60,141 nucleotides of DNA, from assembly GCA_903852495.1 (NCBI GenBank), contig CAINRC010000139.1, positions 1 through 60,141 on the forward strand. Direction: 5' to 3'. Source of the stretch: an uncultured Geobacteraceae bacterium (lineage in GTDB: Bacteria; Desulfobacterota; Desulfuromonadia; Geobacterales; Pseudopelobacteraceae). How positions within the stretch are numbered: the stretch's first letter is position 1; each line of letters opens with the position of its first letter. Positions 25,709 to 33,850 of this stretch are shown piece by piece. A program made the translations under genes and the position numbers. Below the pieces are notes generated by a model. The model worked only from the letters and a program-made list of their open reading frames with translations. It made no database searches and was not told where the DNA came from.

Positions 25709-25810
25709 AATACACTCCAACAGTATTGAAAAAACTGACACAAAAAAAGGTGAGAAAGATGGTGAGAAATGTCACCATTCATAACTGTCACGCACACTTA
25801 ATCCATAACG

Positions 25811-25836
25811 GAAAAGGCCCCCATAAAGGAGGCCGG
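25811..25836 (-). terminator. Rho-independent terminator of the RNA gene
   Basis: On the minus strand GGCCTCC-TTTAT-GGGGGCC (one G-U pair), followed by TTTTCC. It ends the structured RNA transcript; no protein gene on this strand ends nearby. Confidence 0.75.
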
Positions 25837-26104
25837 AGATTCAGTATAGACAGTATTTAAGTTCGCGGCGCTTTAGATTGCCATACGGTCAGCTATTGCT
25901 GCCGCAGCCGATGGTTTAACCACCGCGAGAAGTTGCCTTCCCGATTCGCCCCCTGATTGTTCAGCGTGGGACTGTTCACCGCTGCTATCCTTTTGCACAT
26001 GGTGCCTGAAGAATAGAACCTCTGCAGAGATTTACCTGTAAGGCTGGCTCTGCGAGCCTCCGTGAGTCTCATCTGAGACAAAGCACCACGGTATGCTGTA
26101 TATG
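25811..26104 (-). ncRNA. Candidate free-standing structured RNA, about 290 nt
   Basis: A strong sigma-70 promoter lies just upstream and a terminator at the end. Between them many stems can be drawn on the minus strand: CCGTG/CACGG enclosing GTCTCA-GA-TGAGAC; GGCTC-GCA-GAGCC; GCAC-CAT-GTGC; CAGCG/CGCTG; GGGAAG-GCAA-CTTCTC with a GNRA loop; GGTGGTT/AACCATC; GCTGC-G-GCAGC. The reading frame inside (about 60 residues) has no ribosome site I can see and is interrupted by every hairpin, so an RNA is favoured. It matches no RNA family I recognise (not tmRNA, 6S, RNase P or a group II intron domain V). Confidence 0.6.
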
Positions 26105-26110
26105 TCGCAC

Positions 26111-26139
26111 AATTTATTCCTGGTTTTGATTGGCGTCAA
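26111..26139 (-). promoter_or_regulatory. Sigma-70 promoter for the structured RNA
   Basis: Minus strand TTGACG (26134-26139), 17-bp spacer, TAAATT (26111-26116). It begins only 8 bp past the stop of the upstream gene, and the predicted start is near 26104. Confidence 0.7.
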
Positions 26140-26146
26140 CCGGTTT

Positions 26147-26716
26147 TTACTTGTAGAATTTTTTACCCAGCTTATTTATAGTCGATTTGGCCTTGCTTAA
26201 TTCGCCTGGCTCAAACGATTTTATCCACTTTTCGAAAAACATCTTTTCCAATTGCAACTCTGAGCGCATTTTCTCAAATCTTTCCTTTTCAAATTCGAAT
26301 TGTCTGGACTCCTGTGCCAGTTTTTCTCGAAGATCATCGCATTTAGAATATTCTAAAACTGCACTGGCCTGACACTTTTTGCCTATACTGATAGCCTCCT
26401 GTGAGGCAGCATCAATAGCAAATCTTCGTCGGGCAAATTCACCGACACAGTATCCGATGCCCAGAGCCGGGATCACGCCAGCCAGCATATACGGCCATGC
26501 AGCAGGAACACCGGACCAACCGTACTCTAATCCCTTGATTATTCTAAGTCCAAGAATATCGTTATCTTTCTGCCTTATGAGGAGACAACACGTCTTCGAT
26601 ATCTGAGCATCCTTCTCATCGAGACGTACTATAGCCAGATAAGGCATCACCCACCAGTTCAGCCAACAGAACAGTATAAACATCACAATCGCAATTAATA
26701 TCCGTACTATTTTCAT
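26147..26716 (-). CDS. Membrane-anchored coiled-coil protein
   Basis: 189 residues. Two hydrophobic segments: about 5-28 (ILIAIVMFILFCWLNWWVM) and about 73-93 (PAAWPYMLAGVIPALGIGYCV), then a charged coiled coil (about 120-175, many Glu/Lys/Arg). No family recognised. The start overlaps the recombinase-like gene stop (ATGA), and it is the last protein gene of that operon. It could anchor a complex to the membrane during transfer or entry exclusion; this is inference. Confidence 0.7.
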   Translation of the reverse strand: MKIVRILIAIVMFILFCWLNWWVMPYLAIVRLDEKDAQISKTCCLLIRQKDNDILGLRIIKGLEYGWSGVPAAWPYMLAGVIPALGIGYCVGEFARRRFAIDAASQEAISIGKKCQASAVLEYSKCDDLREKLAQESRQFEFEKERFEKMRSELQLEKMFFEKWIKSFEPGELSKAKSTINKLGKKFYK

Positions 26717-27603
26717 CTCAAATATTCCTCCGTAGTTTCCTTGTCAAAATGTCCGACTTCCTGAGCGACTGTTCCTTTGGCATCGTCATGATTCATCCCA
26801 TTCTGCTGTAATTCTGCCATTCGTTCCTGGGCGTAACTGTGGCGAAGTCCATGCGCCCCGTTGGAAAACCCAAGTTCCCGCTGACTGGCAGCTGAAAAGC
26901 TTTGACTCCACGCCTTGCCTCCCGCCAGATCGTAGCACTGGATATAATTCACACCACGATCAACTACCTGTCGAGGTTCGACAAGACGTGTCGCCGTGAG
27001 CAATGTTGCCAGGTACTTCGACAAAAGAACCTCGCGCACAAGCCCACCCTTGCCGGCAACCGTGTATCGCACCCCTTCACGGCCAGCGAAACGCTCCGTA
27101 CTCCACTCCCGGTGCCGCGAAGCTGGGTGTTCATCAGCAGTCCGGATCGTCAGCAGCTCGTGCGCCCTTAAACCGGCATTGTAAGCGATTCGTGTGGCCA
27201 GGCTGTTCCGATCAGACTGGGCGGAAGCAATCCGTTCAATCTGTCTGGAGGTATAACTCCTTGTAGTAAGGTGCGATTCCTTCTTGCTCATGATGACTTC
27301 AAGGCGAGTACCGAAGTGCATCTGAATTGCCTGGCGATCAAGGTCGAGGGTTTTCTGCGTGACAATCGCCGCCCGCTCAGACAGGTAATGCATCGCCATG
27401 TCACTTGTGGCGGTGGTGAGATCACCCAATCGGCACGTTCGGATATATTCGGCAAAACCCTTGAGTGCCTGACCGTATCCCCGTGCAGTGCCAACGCTGT
27501 GGATTTTACCGTCATTCCGGTGATCGTGCCTCCCTTTGCCCAAAACCACCTTCTGTGCTACAGCGTGATTGGACTGCGCTTTTGGTGAACGGAAACTTGG
27601 CAT
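26713..27603 (-). CDS. Integrase-domain protein of conjugative-element type
   Basis: 296 residues. N-terminal core-binding region (GTARGYGQALKGFAEYIRT), catalytic half with AGLRAHELLTI (Arg), a HGLRHSYAQERM box (H-x-x-R) and EVGHFDKETTEEYLR (His and terminal Tyr region). This matches the 'integrase domain-containing' proteins carried beside conjugation or replication genes of large integrative elements, distinct from the P4-type integrase at 31036. The start codon shares one base with the upstream stop (TAATG). It probably acts in dimer resolution or rearrangement of the element. Confidence 0.82.
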   Translation of the reverse strand: MPSFRSPKAQSNHAVAQKVVLGKGRHDHRNDGKIHSVGTARGYGQALKGFAEYIRTCRLGDLTTATSDMAMHYLSERAAIVTQKTLDLDRQAIQMHFGTRLEVIMSKKESHLTTRSYTSRQIERIASAQSDRNSLATRIAYNAGLRAHELLTIRTADEHPASRHREWSTERFAGREGVRYTVAGKGGLVREVLLSKYLATLLTATRLVEPRQVVDRGVNYIQCYDLAGGKAWSQSFSAASQRELGFSNGAHGLRHSYAQERMAELQQNGMNHDDAKGTVAQEVGHFDKETTEEYLR

Positions 27604-27869
27604 TAGCAGTCCTCCCTGGACAGGGACAGCTCAGGCAGTTTTTTCAGGTAGCGATCGATGGAACTGCGATTAACTTTGCAGCGATGGAACACCCTGAGCC
27701 ACTCCACCAGGTCGGCGCAGGAAGCACCTGCCCGTTTCATTGCGACCAACTCGGCACGATACTTATCCAGACGACTCTTGCGGTAAAGCTTGCGTCTCGC
27801 TTCGGTGCGCCGGGCACGAATTTGTTCAACCTCGATTTGTGCGTTAAATGTCCTGTGATTCTTCGTCAT
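27603..27869 (-). CDS. Small basic DNA-binding-like protein (88 aa)
   Basis: The start at 27869 is chosen for GGGAGGA upstream; longer frames have no site. Very basic N-terminus (EQIRARRTEARRKLYRKSRLDKYR) followed by an HTH-like stretch SCADLVEWLRVFHRCKVNRSSIDRYLKKL, as in TraK-like or Arc-type conjugation accessory proteins. It is the first gene of the recombinase-like operon. A perfect hairpin (27928-27961) stands 58 bp upstream, possibly its binding site. Confidence 0.65.
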   Translation of the reverse strand: MTKNHRTFNAQIEVEQIRARRTEARRKLYRKSRLDKYRAELVAMKRAGASCADLVEWLRVFHRCKVNRSSIDRYLKKLPELSLSREDC

Positions 27870-27927
27870 TTGAATGTCCTCCCTGTTGTGTCGCGCCAAT
27901 TCCTGAAAATCAGCTTTGAATCTCTCT

Positions 27928-27961
27928 CCGCGCTGTGTCCGTGTATGCTGACACAGCGCGG
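27928..27961. repeat. Perfect 12-bp inverted repeat upstream of the recombinase-like operon
   Basis: Arms CCGCGCTGTGTC (27928-27939) and GACACAGCGCGG (27950-27961), loop 10 nt. GC-rich, with no T-run, in the leader of the 88-aa gene. It could be an operator, an RNA hairpin controlling translation, or a transfer-origin hairpin. Confidence 0.65.
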
Positions 27962-28057
27962 GAAAAGAGGGGGTAAGGCAAAAACCAGACAAAACCGTTT
28001 ACTCTGAACAGCTTCAATAGCAGAACCGGTAATTATTGGACCACCCTCTGTTTCCGC

Positions 28058-28075
28058 TTCGCGCGGCAGCGCGAA
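28058..28075. repeat. Short inverted repeat TTCGCGC/GCGCGAA
   Basis: 7-bp arms with a GGCA loop, about 45 bp past the primase stop and about 190 bp upstream of the 88-aa gene. It may be a weak terminator stem or part of the same regulatory region as 27928-27961. Confidence 0.4.
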
Positions 28076-28121
28076 TATGGAATGTGCGGCAGCACGTGAA
28101 GCGCTGCAAAGTCCACTACCG

Positions 28122-30494
28122 TCATGTTGACACCTCCGACGATTCGACCTTCATCATTATAAATGCTTCCGTTTCGGGGTTTTTATCCGTAACAGCGTCA
28201 CAACCCTTACTGGCTGTGGGTTTACGTGTGACGTTTTGAATTTCGTCAGGGTAACGTGACGGATTATCCGTCACAGCTAAAGCCACATAGTTACTGGTTT
28301 GTGACGTTGTTACTGATAATTCTGCGGGAACGGGCAGATATCGTGAAAATACTTCTCTGAATTGATGGGCGGTGTACCCTTTGGCGGTCTCGATACCGAT
28401 GCGGATGGTATGGGAGAGGATGCCGTATTCCTTGAGACGCTTTGCAACCTGTCGCGGGGTAATCGCATTACCGCGGTTGAAGGTCGCCCACGGTTTCTCA
28501 TCGTCGGTGCATAACAGCCGAATCAGTTCTGCCGTGGTGATTCGGTCCAGGTCTTGTCCGAAAATCTCCCGGATATCGGCAAGCAGTTCAGTTCCGATCG
28601 TCTGTGCAGCACTCTCGCTGTCGGAGAGCTTTAATGCAGCCGTGGTACCAAACTGCAGCCATTCATTGCCCGCTGCCATGGCGATGGCAAGCAACGGTTC
28701 CCAGTTATCCTGTGCCCGATCATTCAGGCTGTGGGGAAGCGGTGGTCGGGCCTGTCGTACCAAATCGCTGTAATCTTCGGCAAATCGTGCCAGCTTTGAG
28801 CGCAACCTGTCAAAGAGGCCCTGTTCGGCATAGCGGATACGTTCAACCTTTTCATGGGGGAGCTTGCGCCGTAACTCAAAAATGACGGCACGATCCATGA
28901 GGGTATCGGCAACATGACCGATACCGGCCAGCGCCTTTGCTCCCCAGGTGTTGAACTTGGTCGGGGTGAAACTGTCACCGACGGTACGGATGACATAGGC
29001 GCTCTCCCTGGTATGCCCGCTGTTGAGCAGACCGCGCAGCTCCTCGTTATCTCGTATGAAGGCGTCAGCCTCGTCGATCAACAGAGTTGGGCACCAGGCA
29101 TCAATGGTTCGGTATAAGGCCGCCGGAGAAATACTGCTGGTGGTGATTGCCCGGGCAGACAGTCTTCCCAGGAGAAAGAGGAGCTGCGACTTGCCGCAGC
29201 GCTTCTCGGGAGCAGTAATGACTGCCAGTGGTGCGACTTGTACAACTTCGATAAACCAGGTCATGGCAGCCCATAGGGCAACAGCATGAGCGATTTCTCT
29301 GTCGCAGACGATGAAGCGCCGAACCGTGGCGGCAATATCGGTCAATAGTTGCGTCGGATCTATAGTATCCGCCCATGGCTCGACTTCCGCGAAAGGAAGA
29401 TCGTCGGCAACAGTTCCCTTGCGAGCATCCCTGATAACAGCATCCAAAGTAACGGGACAGACGCCGAGCGCTTTTGCTTCCTGTTTGCGTACCTGGTCAT
29501 ACTGCAACGGGGAGAGTTTCGATAGTCTCTGGATGACAGCATCAAGCGGGTAATCAGGGTTTTCGGACTCAGAGTCAGTAGATAACGGGATCTGATCGGG
29601 AGGCACTGCTGCCGCTTCGATACAGCCTGCAACAGCTTCCCGTCCTGCCAGTCTGGCCAGATCGTTGAAATCGGTATCCTTTGGCTCCCTGGTATCAGAA
29701 AAACAGGGGACGGCAAGTAGACCGGAGACATCCATCGCAGCTTCGGTGGCTTTGGTCAAACCGGGATTGCCTTCGGTGAGATGATCGTCATCAGCGCATA
29801 GGACGAGCGTGGTATCCGGGTATTTTACCCGCAATGCTTCAGCAACCGGTTTCAGGTTGCCGACATTGAAGGCGCAGGCTACGGCATGACCAGTTATCTC
29901 ATGCAAACTGGCGCCGGTGGCATAGCCTTCGGCAATCAGAATCTTCCCATTCACCTTACCAATGGCATGGTAGCAACCAGTTGCCGCAGTGCCGCTCTTG
30001 AAGCGCTTGGTTCCATCCGGCATGATAAACTGCAGGCCGTTGAGCACGCCCTGGTTGTCCCGAACCGGGACGATCAGTGAATCCCGCAGTTGCCGGATAC
30101 CGAAAGGTTTGATTTTCTTTGACGCCACGTAAGGATGTTTCATATCGACTTCCCCGGCTTTATCCCAGAGTTGCACCGATTTTTCACGGCACTTGGTCCG
30201 GAGTTCTGCTTCAATACTGGCGGCTTCGGTTTTTGCCTGTTTCACCCGTATCTGGAAAAATTTCTGTTCTTCAGCATTCCTTTCTGGATGTGCCTGCCAG
30301 GATTCCGAGATCCCCTGACGCCAGCAACCGTAGATACCACCCTCGCCATCTTCGAAGAGCTTGCACCAGCCTGATGAGTCTTCACGCCGGTCACTGGTGG
30401 AGAATCGGATCATTTTTCCGGGCACAAGTGCCTCATGCGCCGGCGCGCCTCCGGTAGTCTTCCGGATTGTATCGATGAATAGTTCCGCATTCAT
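28122..30494 (-). CDS. Mobile-element primase-helicase (TOPRIM + DUF3631)
   Basis: 790 residues. An N-terminal zinc-binding/CHC2-like region without a clear Cys set is followed by a TOPRIM domain (KILIAEGYATGASLHE, about 190-205; TLVLCADDD, about 235-243). The helicase part has AVITAPEKRCGKSQLLFLL (Walker A-like) and LLIDEADAF (Walker B), then the DUF3631 pattern WGAKALAGIGHVADTLMDRAVIFELRRK. Such proteins prime and unwind DNA for replication of satellite phages and integrative elements (P4 alpha-like function). It lies 9 bp after the AlpA-like gene, giving an alpA-primase operon typical of P4-like elements. The C-terminal tail is low in structure. Confidence 0.88.
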   Translation of the reverse strand: MNAELFIDTIRKTTGGAPAHEALVPGKMIRFSTSDRREDSSGWCKLFEDGEGGIYGCWRQGISESWQAHPERNAEEQKFFQIRVKQAKTEAASIEAELRTKCREKSVQLWDKAGEVDMKHPYVASKKIKPFGIRQLRDSLIVPVRDNQGVLNGLQFIMPDGTKRFKSGTAATGCYHAIGKVNGKILIAEGYATGASLHEITGHAVACAFNVGNLKPVAEALRVKYPDTTLVLCADDDHLTEGNPGLTKATEAAMDVSGLLAVPCFSDTREPKDTDFNDLARLAGREAVAGCIEAAAVPPDQIPLSTDSESENPDYPLDAVIQRLSKLSPLQYDQVRKQEAKALGVCPVTLDAVIRDARKGTVADDLPFAEVEPWADTIDPTQLLTDIAATVRRFIVCDREIAHAVALWAAMTWFIEVVQVAPLAVITAPEKRCGKSQLLFLLGRLSARAITTSSISPAALYRTIDAWCPTLLIDEADAFIRDNEELRGLLNSGHTRESAYVIRTVGDSFTPTKFNTWGAKALAGIGHVADTLMDRAVIFELRRKLPHEKVERIRYAEQGLFDRLRSKLARFAEDYSDLVRQARPPLPHSLNDRAQDNWEPLLAIAMAAGNEWLQFGTTAALKLSDSESAAQTIGTELLADIREIFGQDLDRITTAELIRLLCTDDEKPWATFNRGNAITPRQVAKRLKEYGILSHTIRIGIETAKGYTAHQFREVFSRYLPVPAELSVTTSQTSNYVALAVTDNPSRYPDEIQNVTRKPTASKGCDAVTDKNPETEAFIMMKVESSEVST

Positions 30495-30503
30495 GCGCGG
30501 CCC

Positions 30504-30728
30504 CTATGCCTGCTGCTCTTCAATCAGCGCCCTGATATCAGAAACTCGCCAGGCTGTTATCCGTGGACCCAGTTTTACCGGTTGGGGATAACGTCCGGAT
30601 TTCACGCCCTCCCACCAGGTAGACCGACTTACCGGGTATAGCGGAGGAATCGGGGGATCCGCCTTGGGGTTGCCGATGATGTTGGGCAGTCTGAGAAAAC
30701 CGGTCTCGGGAAGAAAATTACTGCGCAT
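30504..30728 (-). CDS. AlpA-family excision regulator
   Basis: 74 residues from the ATG at 30728 (GGAGG 6 nt upstream). The HTH pattern FLRLPNIIGNPKADPPIPPLYPVSRSTWW then VKSGRYPQPVKLGPRITAWRVSDIRALIEE is a textbook AlpA. It likely controls integrase/excision genes. It is followed directly by the primase-helicase and is adjacent to the integrase. Confidence 0.88.
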   Translation of the reverse strand: MRSNFLPETGFLRLPNIIGNPKADPPIPPLYPVSRSTWWEGVKSGRYPQPVKLGPRITAWRVSDIRALIEEQQA

Positions 30729-31035
30729 AGAACCTCCATGGTACAGATTTAAGATTAACGGACATGTCCGGACTTGTTTGGAACATATCGTCCTACTTGT
30801 AATATCTGTAAGGGGGGGAAGGTCCTTTGTGTAATGACAGCAAATTATACGTTTAAACAAAAAAACGGCCATTACCCCGCTATAGAGGTAATGACCATTG
30901 CACGTGGAAGTGCGGGAGAGTCAGATTGGATTACGAAGGCCGTAGGTGATGCCATGTGCTGCCGAGTCTCATGCGGTGACCGTTGGTCCGCGAGGTCGGA
31001 CCGGATAAATCAGTTTAGGATGGAATAATACTCCT
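30729..31035. other. Gap with stem-loops between alpA and the integrase
   Basis: Holds the alpA promoter region (minus strand) and, at about 30890-31010, a GC-richer patch with stems such as GGTCCG-CGAGGT-CGGACC (30985-31002). A frame of about 80 codons on the plus strand has no ribosome site or recognisable domain and is not called. It could be a small RNA or an accessory recombination site; nothing firm. Confidence 0.4.
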
Positions 31036-32298
31036 TCAGCCTGCAGACCGGCCCGATATTTGTTTGACTTTTGCCCCGGTCTTCAGGTTATCGAGATAGT
31101 CAGCCCATGTCTGCATCATTTTCTTTCGTTCTGGAAGGTGCGCAGTTCGGTTATATGCCCTGCCGTTCGGATCTTTAACAGCATGAGCAAGTTGGTGTTC
31201 AATGAAATCAGGCCTGAATTGCAGAACTTCATCAAGTATTGTCCTAGCCATGGCGCGAAAACCATGCGGAGTCATCTCCTCTTTTGAGTATCCCATCCGG
31301 CGGAGAGCAGCCAGCAGTGCAACCTCACTCATCGGGCGCTCTGTAGTACGCCCATTGGGGAACACATATGTTCCGTTCCCGGTTATTGGCTGTAGCTCCA
31401 TCAGTATCGCAACAGCTTGTTTGCAAAGTGGCACAACGTGAGGGTCTTTCATTTTCATTTTATGCGCAGGTATATTCCACTCCGGTGAGCCTCCATCAAG
31501 TAATTCGAAATCAATCTCGTTCCATTCCATCTGACGCAATTCTCCTGGGCGGACGAAAAGCAACGGAGCTAATTTTAAGGCGCATTTGACGATAATTGAT
31601 CCTTCAAAACCATCGATGGCTCTGAGGAGCGATGCAACCTCTTTCGGATCAGTTAATGCGGCATGATGGCCCGATTTGCGTTTTGTCAGTATGTCTTTCA
31701 TATCATCGACGGGATTTGCTTCTATCAAACCGTTATTGAGGGCGTAACGTAGAATCTGCCGACAATATAGCTTGATCCTGTCTGCTGTTTCAATCGTTCC
31801 CCGGGCTTCAACCTTTTCCATAAGGTTCTTTACGTCGTTACGGGTGATGCTGGTGACAGCTCTATCACCAAAAGCCGTGTAAACATCACGCTCAAGACGG
31901 CTGGTAATGGTTTTGATATGGCTTTCGCTCCAAGCGGGGGAGTTTTTCTGCAACCACTCACGGGCAACTTTCTTGAACGTGTTGGCAGAAATTTCTGACT
32001 GGATCTGTGTCTGCTCTTTTTGAGCTTTGATAACAGCGCTAGGATCTACGCCATTTGCTAGAAGCTTTCGTGCATCATCGCGGGCTTTTCTTGCATCGGA
32101 AAGGGTAATTTCGGGGTAGGATTTGAGAAAGAGAGTTTTGTATTTTTCATCAAAACGGTAATTGAAGCGCCAGAGCTTCCCGCCACTGGGTGTAATCAGC
32201 AGATATAATCCGCCACCATCAGTCAGCTTGTATTCTTTCGCTTTCGGCTTTGCTGTTTTGACCTGTAGATCAGTAAGTGGCAGAATCCGTTTAGGCAT
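31036..32298 (-). CDS. P4-type tyrosine integrase next to tRNA-Glu
   Basis: 420 residues from the ATG at 32298 (GGGGG upstream); a longer frame lacks a site. The N-terminal DUF4102 arm-binding domain is LTDLQVKTAKPKAKEYKLTDGGGLYLLI. The core-binding region has NSPAWSESHIKTITSRLERDV, and the catalytic residues lie in FVRPGELRQMEW (Arg), TPHGFRAMARTIL (His, Arg) and EHQLAHAV...AYNRTAH (His, Tyr). It integrates the element at the 3' end of the adjacent tRNA-Glu. The gene points away from the tRNA into the island, the usual layout. Confidence 0.93.
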   Translation of the reverse strand: MPKRILPLTDLQVKTAKPKAKEYKLTDGGGLYLLITPSGGKLWRFNYRFDEKYKTLFLKSYPEITLSDARKARDDARKLLANGVDPSAVIKAQKEQTQIQSEISANTFKKVAREWLQKNSPAWSESHIKTITSRLERDVYTAFGDRAVTSITRNDVKNLMEKVEARGTIETADRIKLYCRQILRYALNNGLIEANPVDDMKDILTKRKSGHHAALTDPKEVASLLRAIDGFEGSIIVKCALKLAPLLFVRPGELRQMEWNEIDFELLDGGSPEWNIPAHKMKMKDPHVVPLCKQAVAILMELQPITGNGTYVFPNGRTTERPMSEVALLAALRRMGYSKEEMTPHGFRAMARTILDEVLQFRPDFIEHQLAHAVKDPNGRAYNRTAHLPERKKMMQTWADYLDNLKTGAKVKQISGRSAG

Positions 32299-32415
32299 GG
32301 CATCCCCCTTTTTGAGGGTGTCCACTTTGAGGGTTTTTTGAAACACCCCCAGAAACACCCTTAAACTAACTGGATTCCATCATATCAAGGCGGACTGTAC
32401 TGGACAAGCAAAAAC

Positions 32416-32438
32416 AAAAAAACCCTGATTTCTCAGGG
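32416..32438 (-). terminator. Terminator after tRNA-Glu
   Basis: Minus strand CCCTGA-GAAA-TCAGGG followed by TTTTTTTG. It ends the tRNA transcript between the tRNA and the integrase. Confidence 0.85.
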
Positions 32439-32475
32439 CTTTCTGTACTTAACCGGACTTCTCCGGATTATGTGT

Positions 32476-32553
<78 letters not shown>

Positions 32554-32616
32554 GTATGAACCTGCCGCACAGTTCCATTTAAGGAATCATGCCCAATGAT
32601 GCGCGGAAGGATGAGT

Positions 32617-32645
32617 TTTATACCCAACTATTGGCTGCAAGTCAA
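32617..32645 (-). promoter_or_regulatory. Sigma-70 promoter of tRNA-Glu
   Basis: Minus strand TTGACT (32640-32645), 17-bp spacer, TATAAA (32617-32622), about 60 bp before the tRNA 5' end. Confidence 0.7.
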
Positions 32646-32690
32646 TTGTTATTTTGCCAAAGAGTGCATTTTCTCGCGGTGCGCGGCACA

Positions 32691-33599
32691 TTACAGCGGA
32701 TACCAACGCCTGACGACAAAGATATCAGAACCTTTTTTCCCGACTGGCCAGACATTTACCGGATGTCGTGTTCGCATGATAGCAGCTAACCGCTGCGATA
32801 ACGGTGTGGTCACAACGCCGCCATTGCCGGGAGCACCACATTCAAGGCGGCTTTCAATCGTAGTCAGCTGGTCCAGTACAATAACCACATGGCCGTTCCA
32901 GACGATCAGATCGAGCGGCTGAAGCTTCGCCGCAATTTCTACCGGTGAGTTGCCCGCAATCACCACCGCGTGACCGTAGGAAACCAGCTGCGAGGTGTTG
33001 CGCGGGGTCCAGCCGCCGGTGGCGTGGTAGAGCAGCCCGGAACAGTCCAGCCCTGCCAGTGTAAGCCGTTCGCGTTCGTTATCCGAGATGCCGCCAGTAA
33101 ACCAGACCGCCAGTTCAGGAATTCCGGTCGGGGCATTACTCCCCCATACATACGGACGACCGGAGGCCGCTCTGAGCGTTGAGACCACTTCTGCGCGGGT
33201 CGGCAACAGTGGCCTCCGCTGTTCAGGCATGCTATTTTTCATGACTAGAAAACGGCACTCCATATACAACCTGACGTTCGGTGCGGCTGAATAGTCTTCC
33301 GTTTCAATCTGGCAGATGTCAACAGTTCCAGACTTCAACTTTTTCAGGATTGTCACCGCTGTGCCAGGTAACGCGATATATTCCAGCTCCCTCGTCTGGC
33401 CGCAGCGGTCTGTTTTTAATTCATGCCCGCTTTGTCCGCCAAAAACTGATGCAAAATCGGGACTGTTTAACACCGGGGCCGGGGTGACCACAACGCCGTA
33501 TTCAACAGCTTCAGCAGCGCCGAAACCAGCATACCCGAAAATTATAACGAGAACTGCTTTACGTATCATCCTGGCCGGACGGGAGGAATTATACACCAT
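32691..33599 (-). CDS. Exported NlpC/P60-type protein
   Basis: 302 residues from the ATG at 33599 (AAGGAG upstream). A signal-peptide-like hydrophobic stretch IRKAVLVIIFGYAGFGAAEA lies near the N-terminus. SH3-like region about 40-120, then the NlpC/P60 core: GRPYVWGSNAPTGIP, GLDCSGLLYHATGG (catalytic Cys) and VWNGHVVIVLD (His). The family hydrolyses peptide bonds in peptidoglycan or acts as amidase in the envelope. Monocistronic, just outside the island. Confidence 0.8.
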   Translation of the reverse strand: MVYNSSRPARMIRKAVLVIIFGYAGFGAAEAVEYGVVVTPAPVLNSPDFASVFGGQSGHELKTDRCGQTRELEYIALPGTAVTILKKLKSGTVDICQIETEDYSAAPNVRLYMECRFLVMKNSMPEQRRPLLPTRAEVVSTLRAASGRPYVWGSNAPTGIPELAVWFTGGISDNERERLTLAGLDCSGLLYHATGGWTPRNTSQLVSYGHAVVIAGNSPVEIAAKLQPLDLIVWNGHVVIVLDQLTTIESRLECGAPGNGGVVTTPLSQRLAAIMRTRHPVNVWPVGKKGSDIFVVRRWYPL

Positions 33600-33850
33600 T
33601 ATTCTCCTTGCTGCCTCTGCTGAAGGCGTGAATGCCTGCACTGTAGCACCACGATGCAGTTCGCCGCAATTTTTTCCTGCTGGTGGCTACTCCCGATTCA
33701 TGGGAAATTTTGATTTGTTTTCTAGCAGTTGCGTCACAGTCCGCTTCGTGCTACTTAAGGACAATGCAAAACGCGGTAGAGTTTTTCTGACACCAGAACA
33801 TACCGGTACGTGCTGATTCCATTTATAAGATCCATCTCCGGAGGGCGAAC

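Noticed and set aside
25893-26081. About 60-codon frame on the minus strand inside the structured RNA region
   Set aside because: It lacks a ribosome site, and its sequence consists of consecutive hairpins; an RNA gene explains the region better.
25811-26139. Group II intron, because the transcript starts near GTGCGAC
   Set aside because: No domain V hairpin, no reverse transcriptase, and a bacterial terminator at the end; only the first seven bases match.
30774-31028. 84-codon frame on the plus strand between alpA and the integrase
   Set aside because: No ribosome site, no recognisable domain, overlaps the alpA promoter region.
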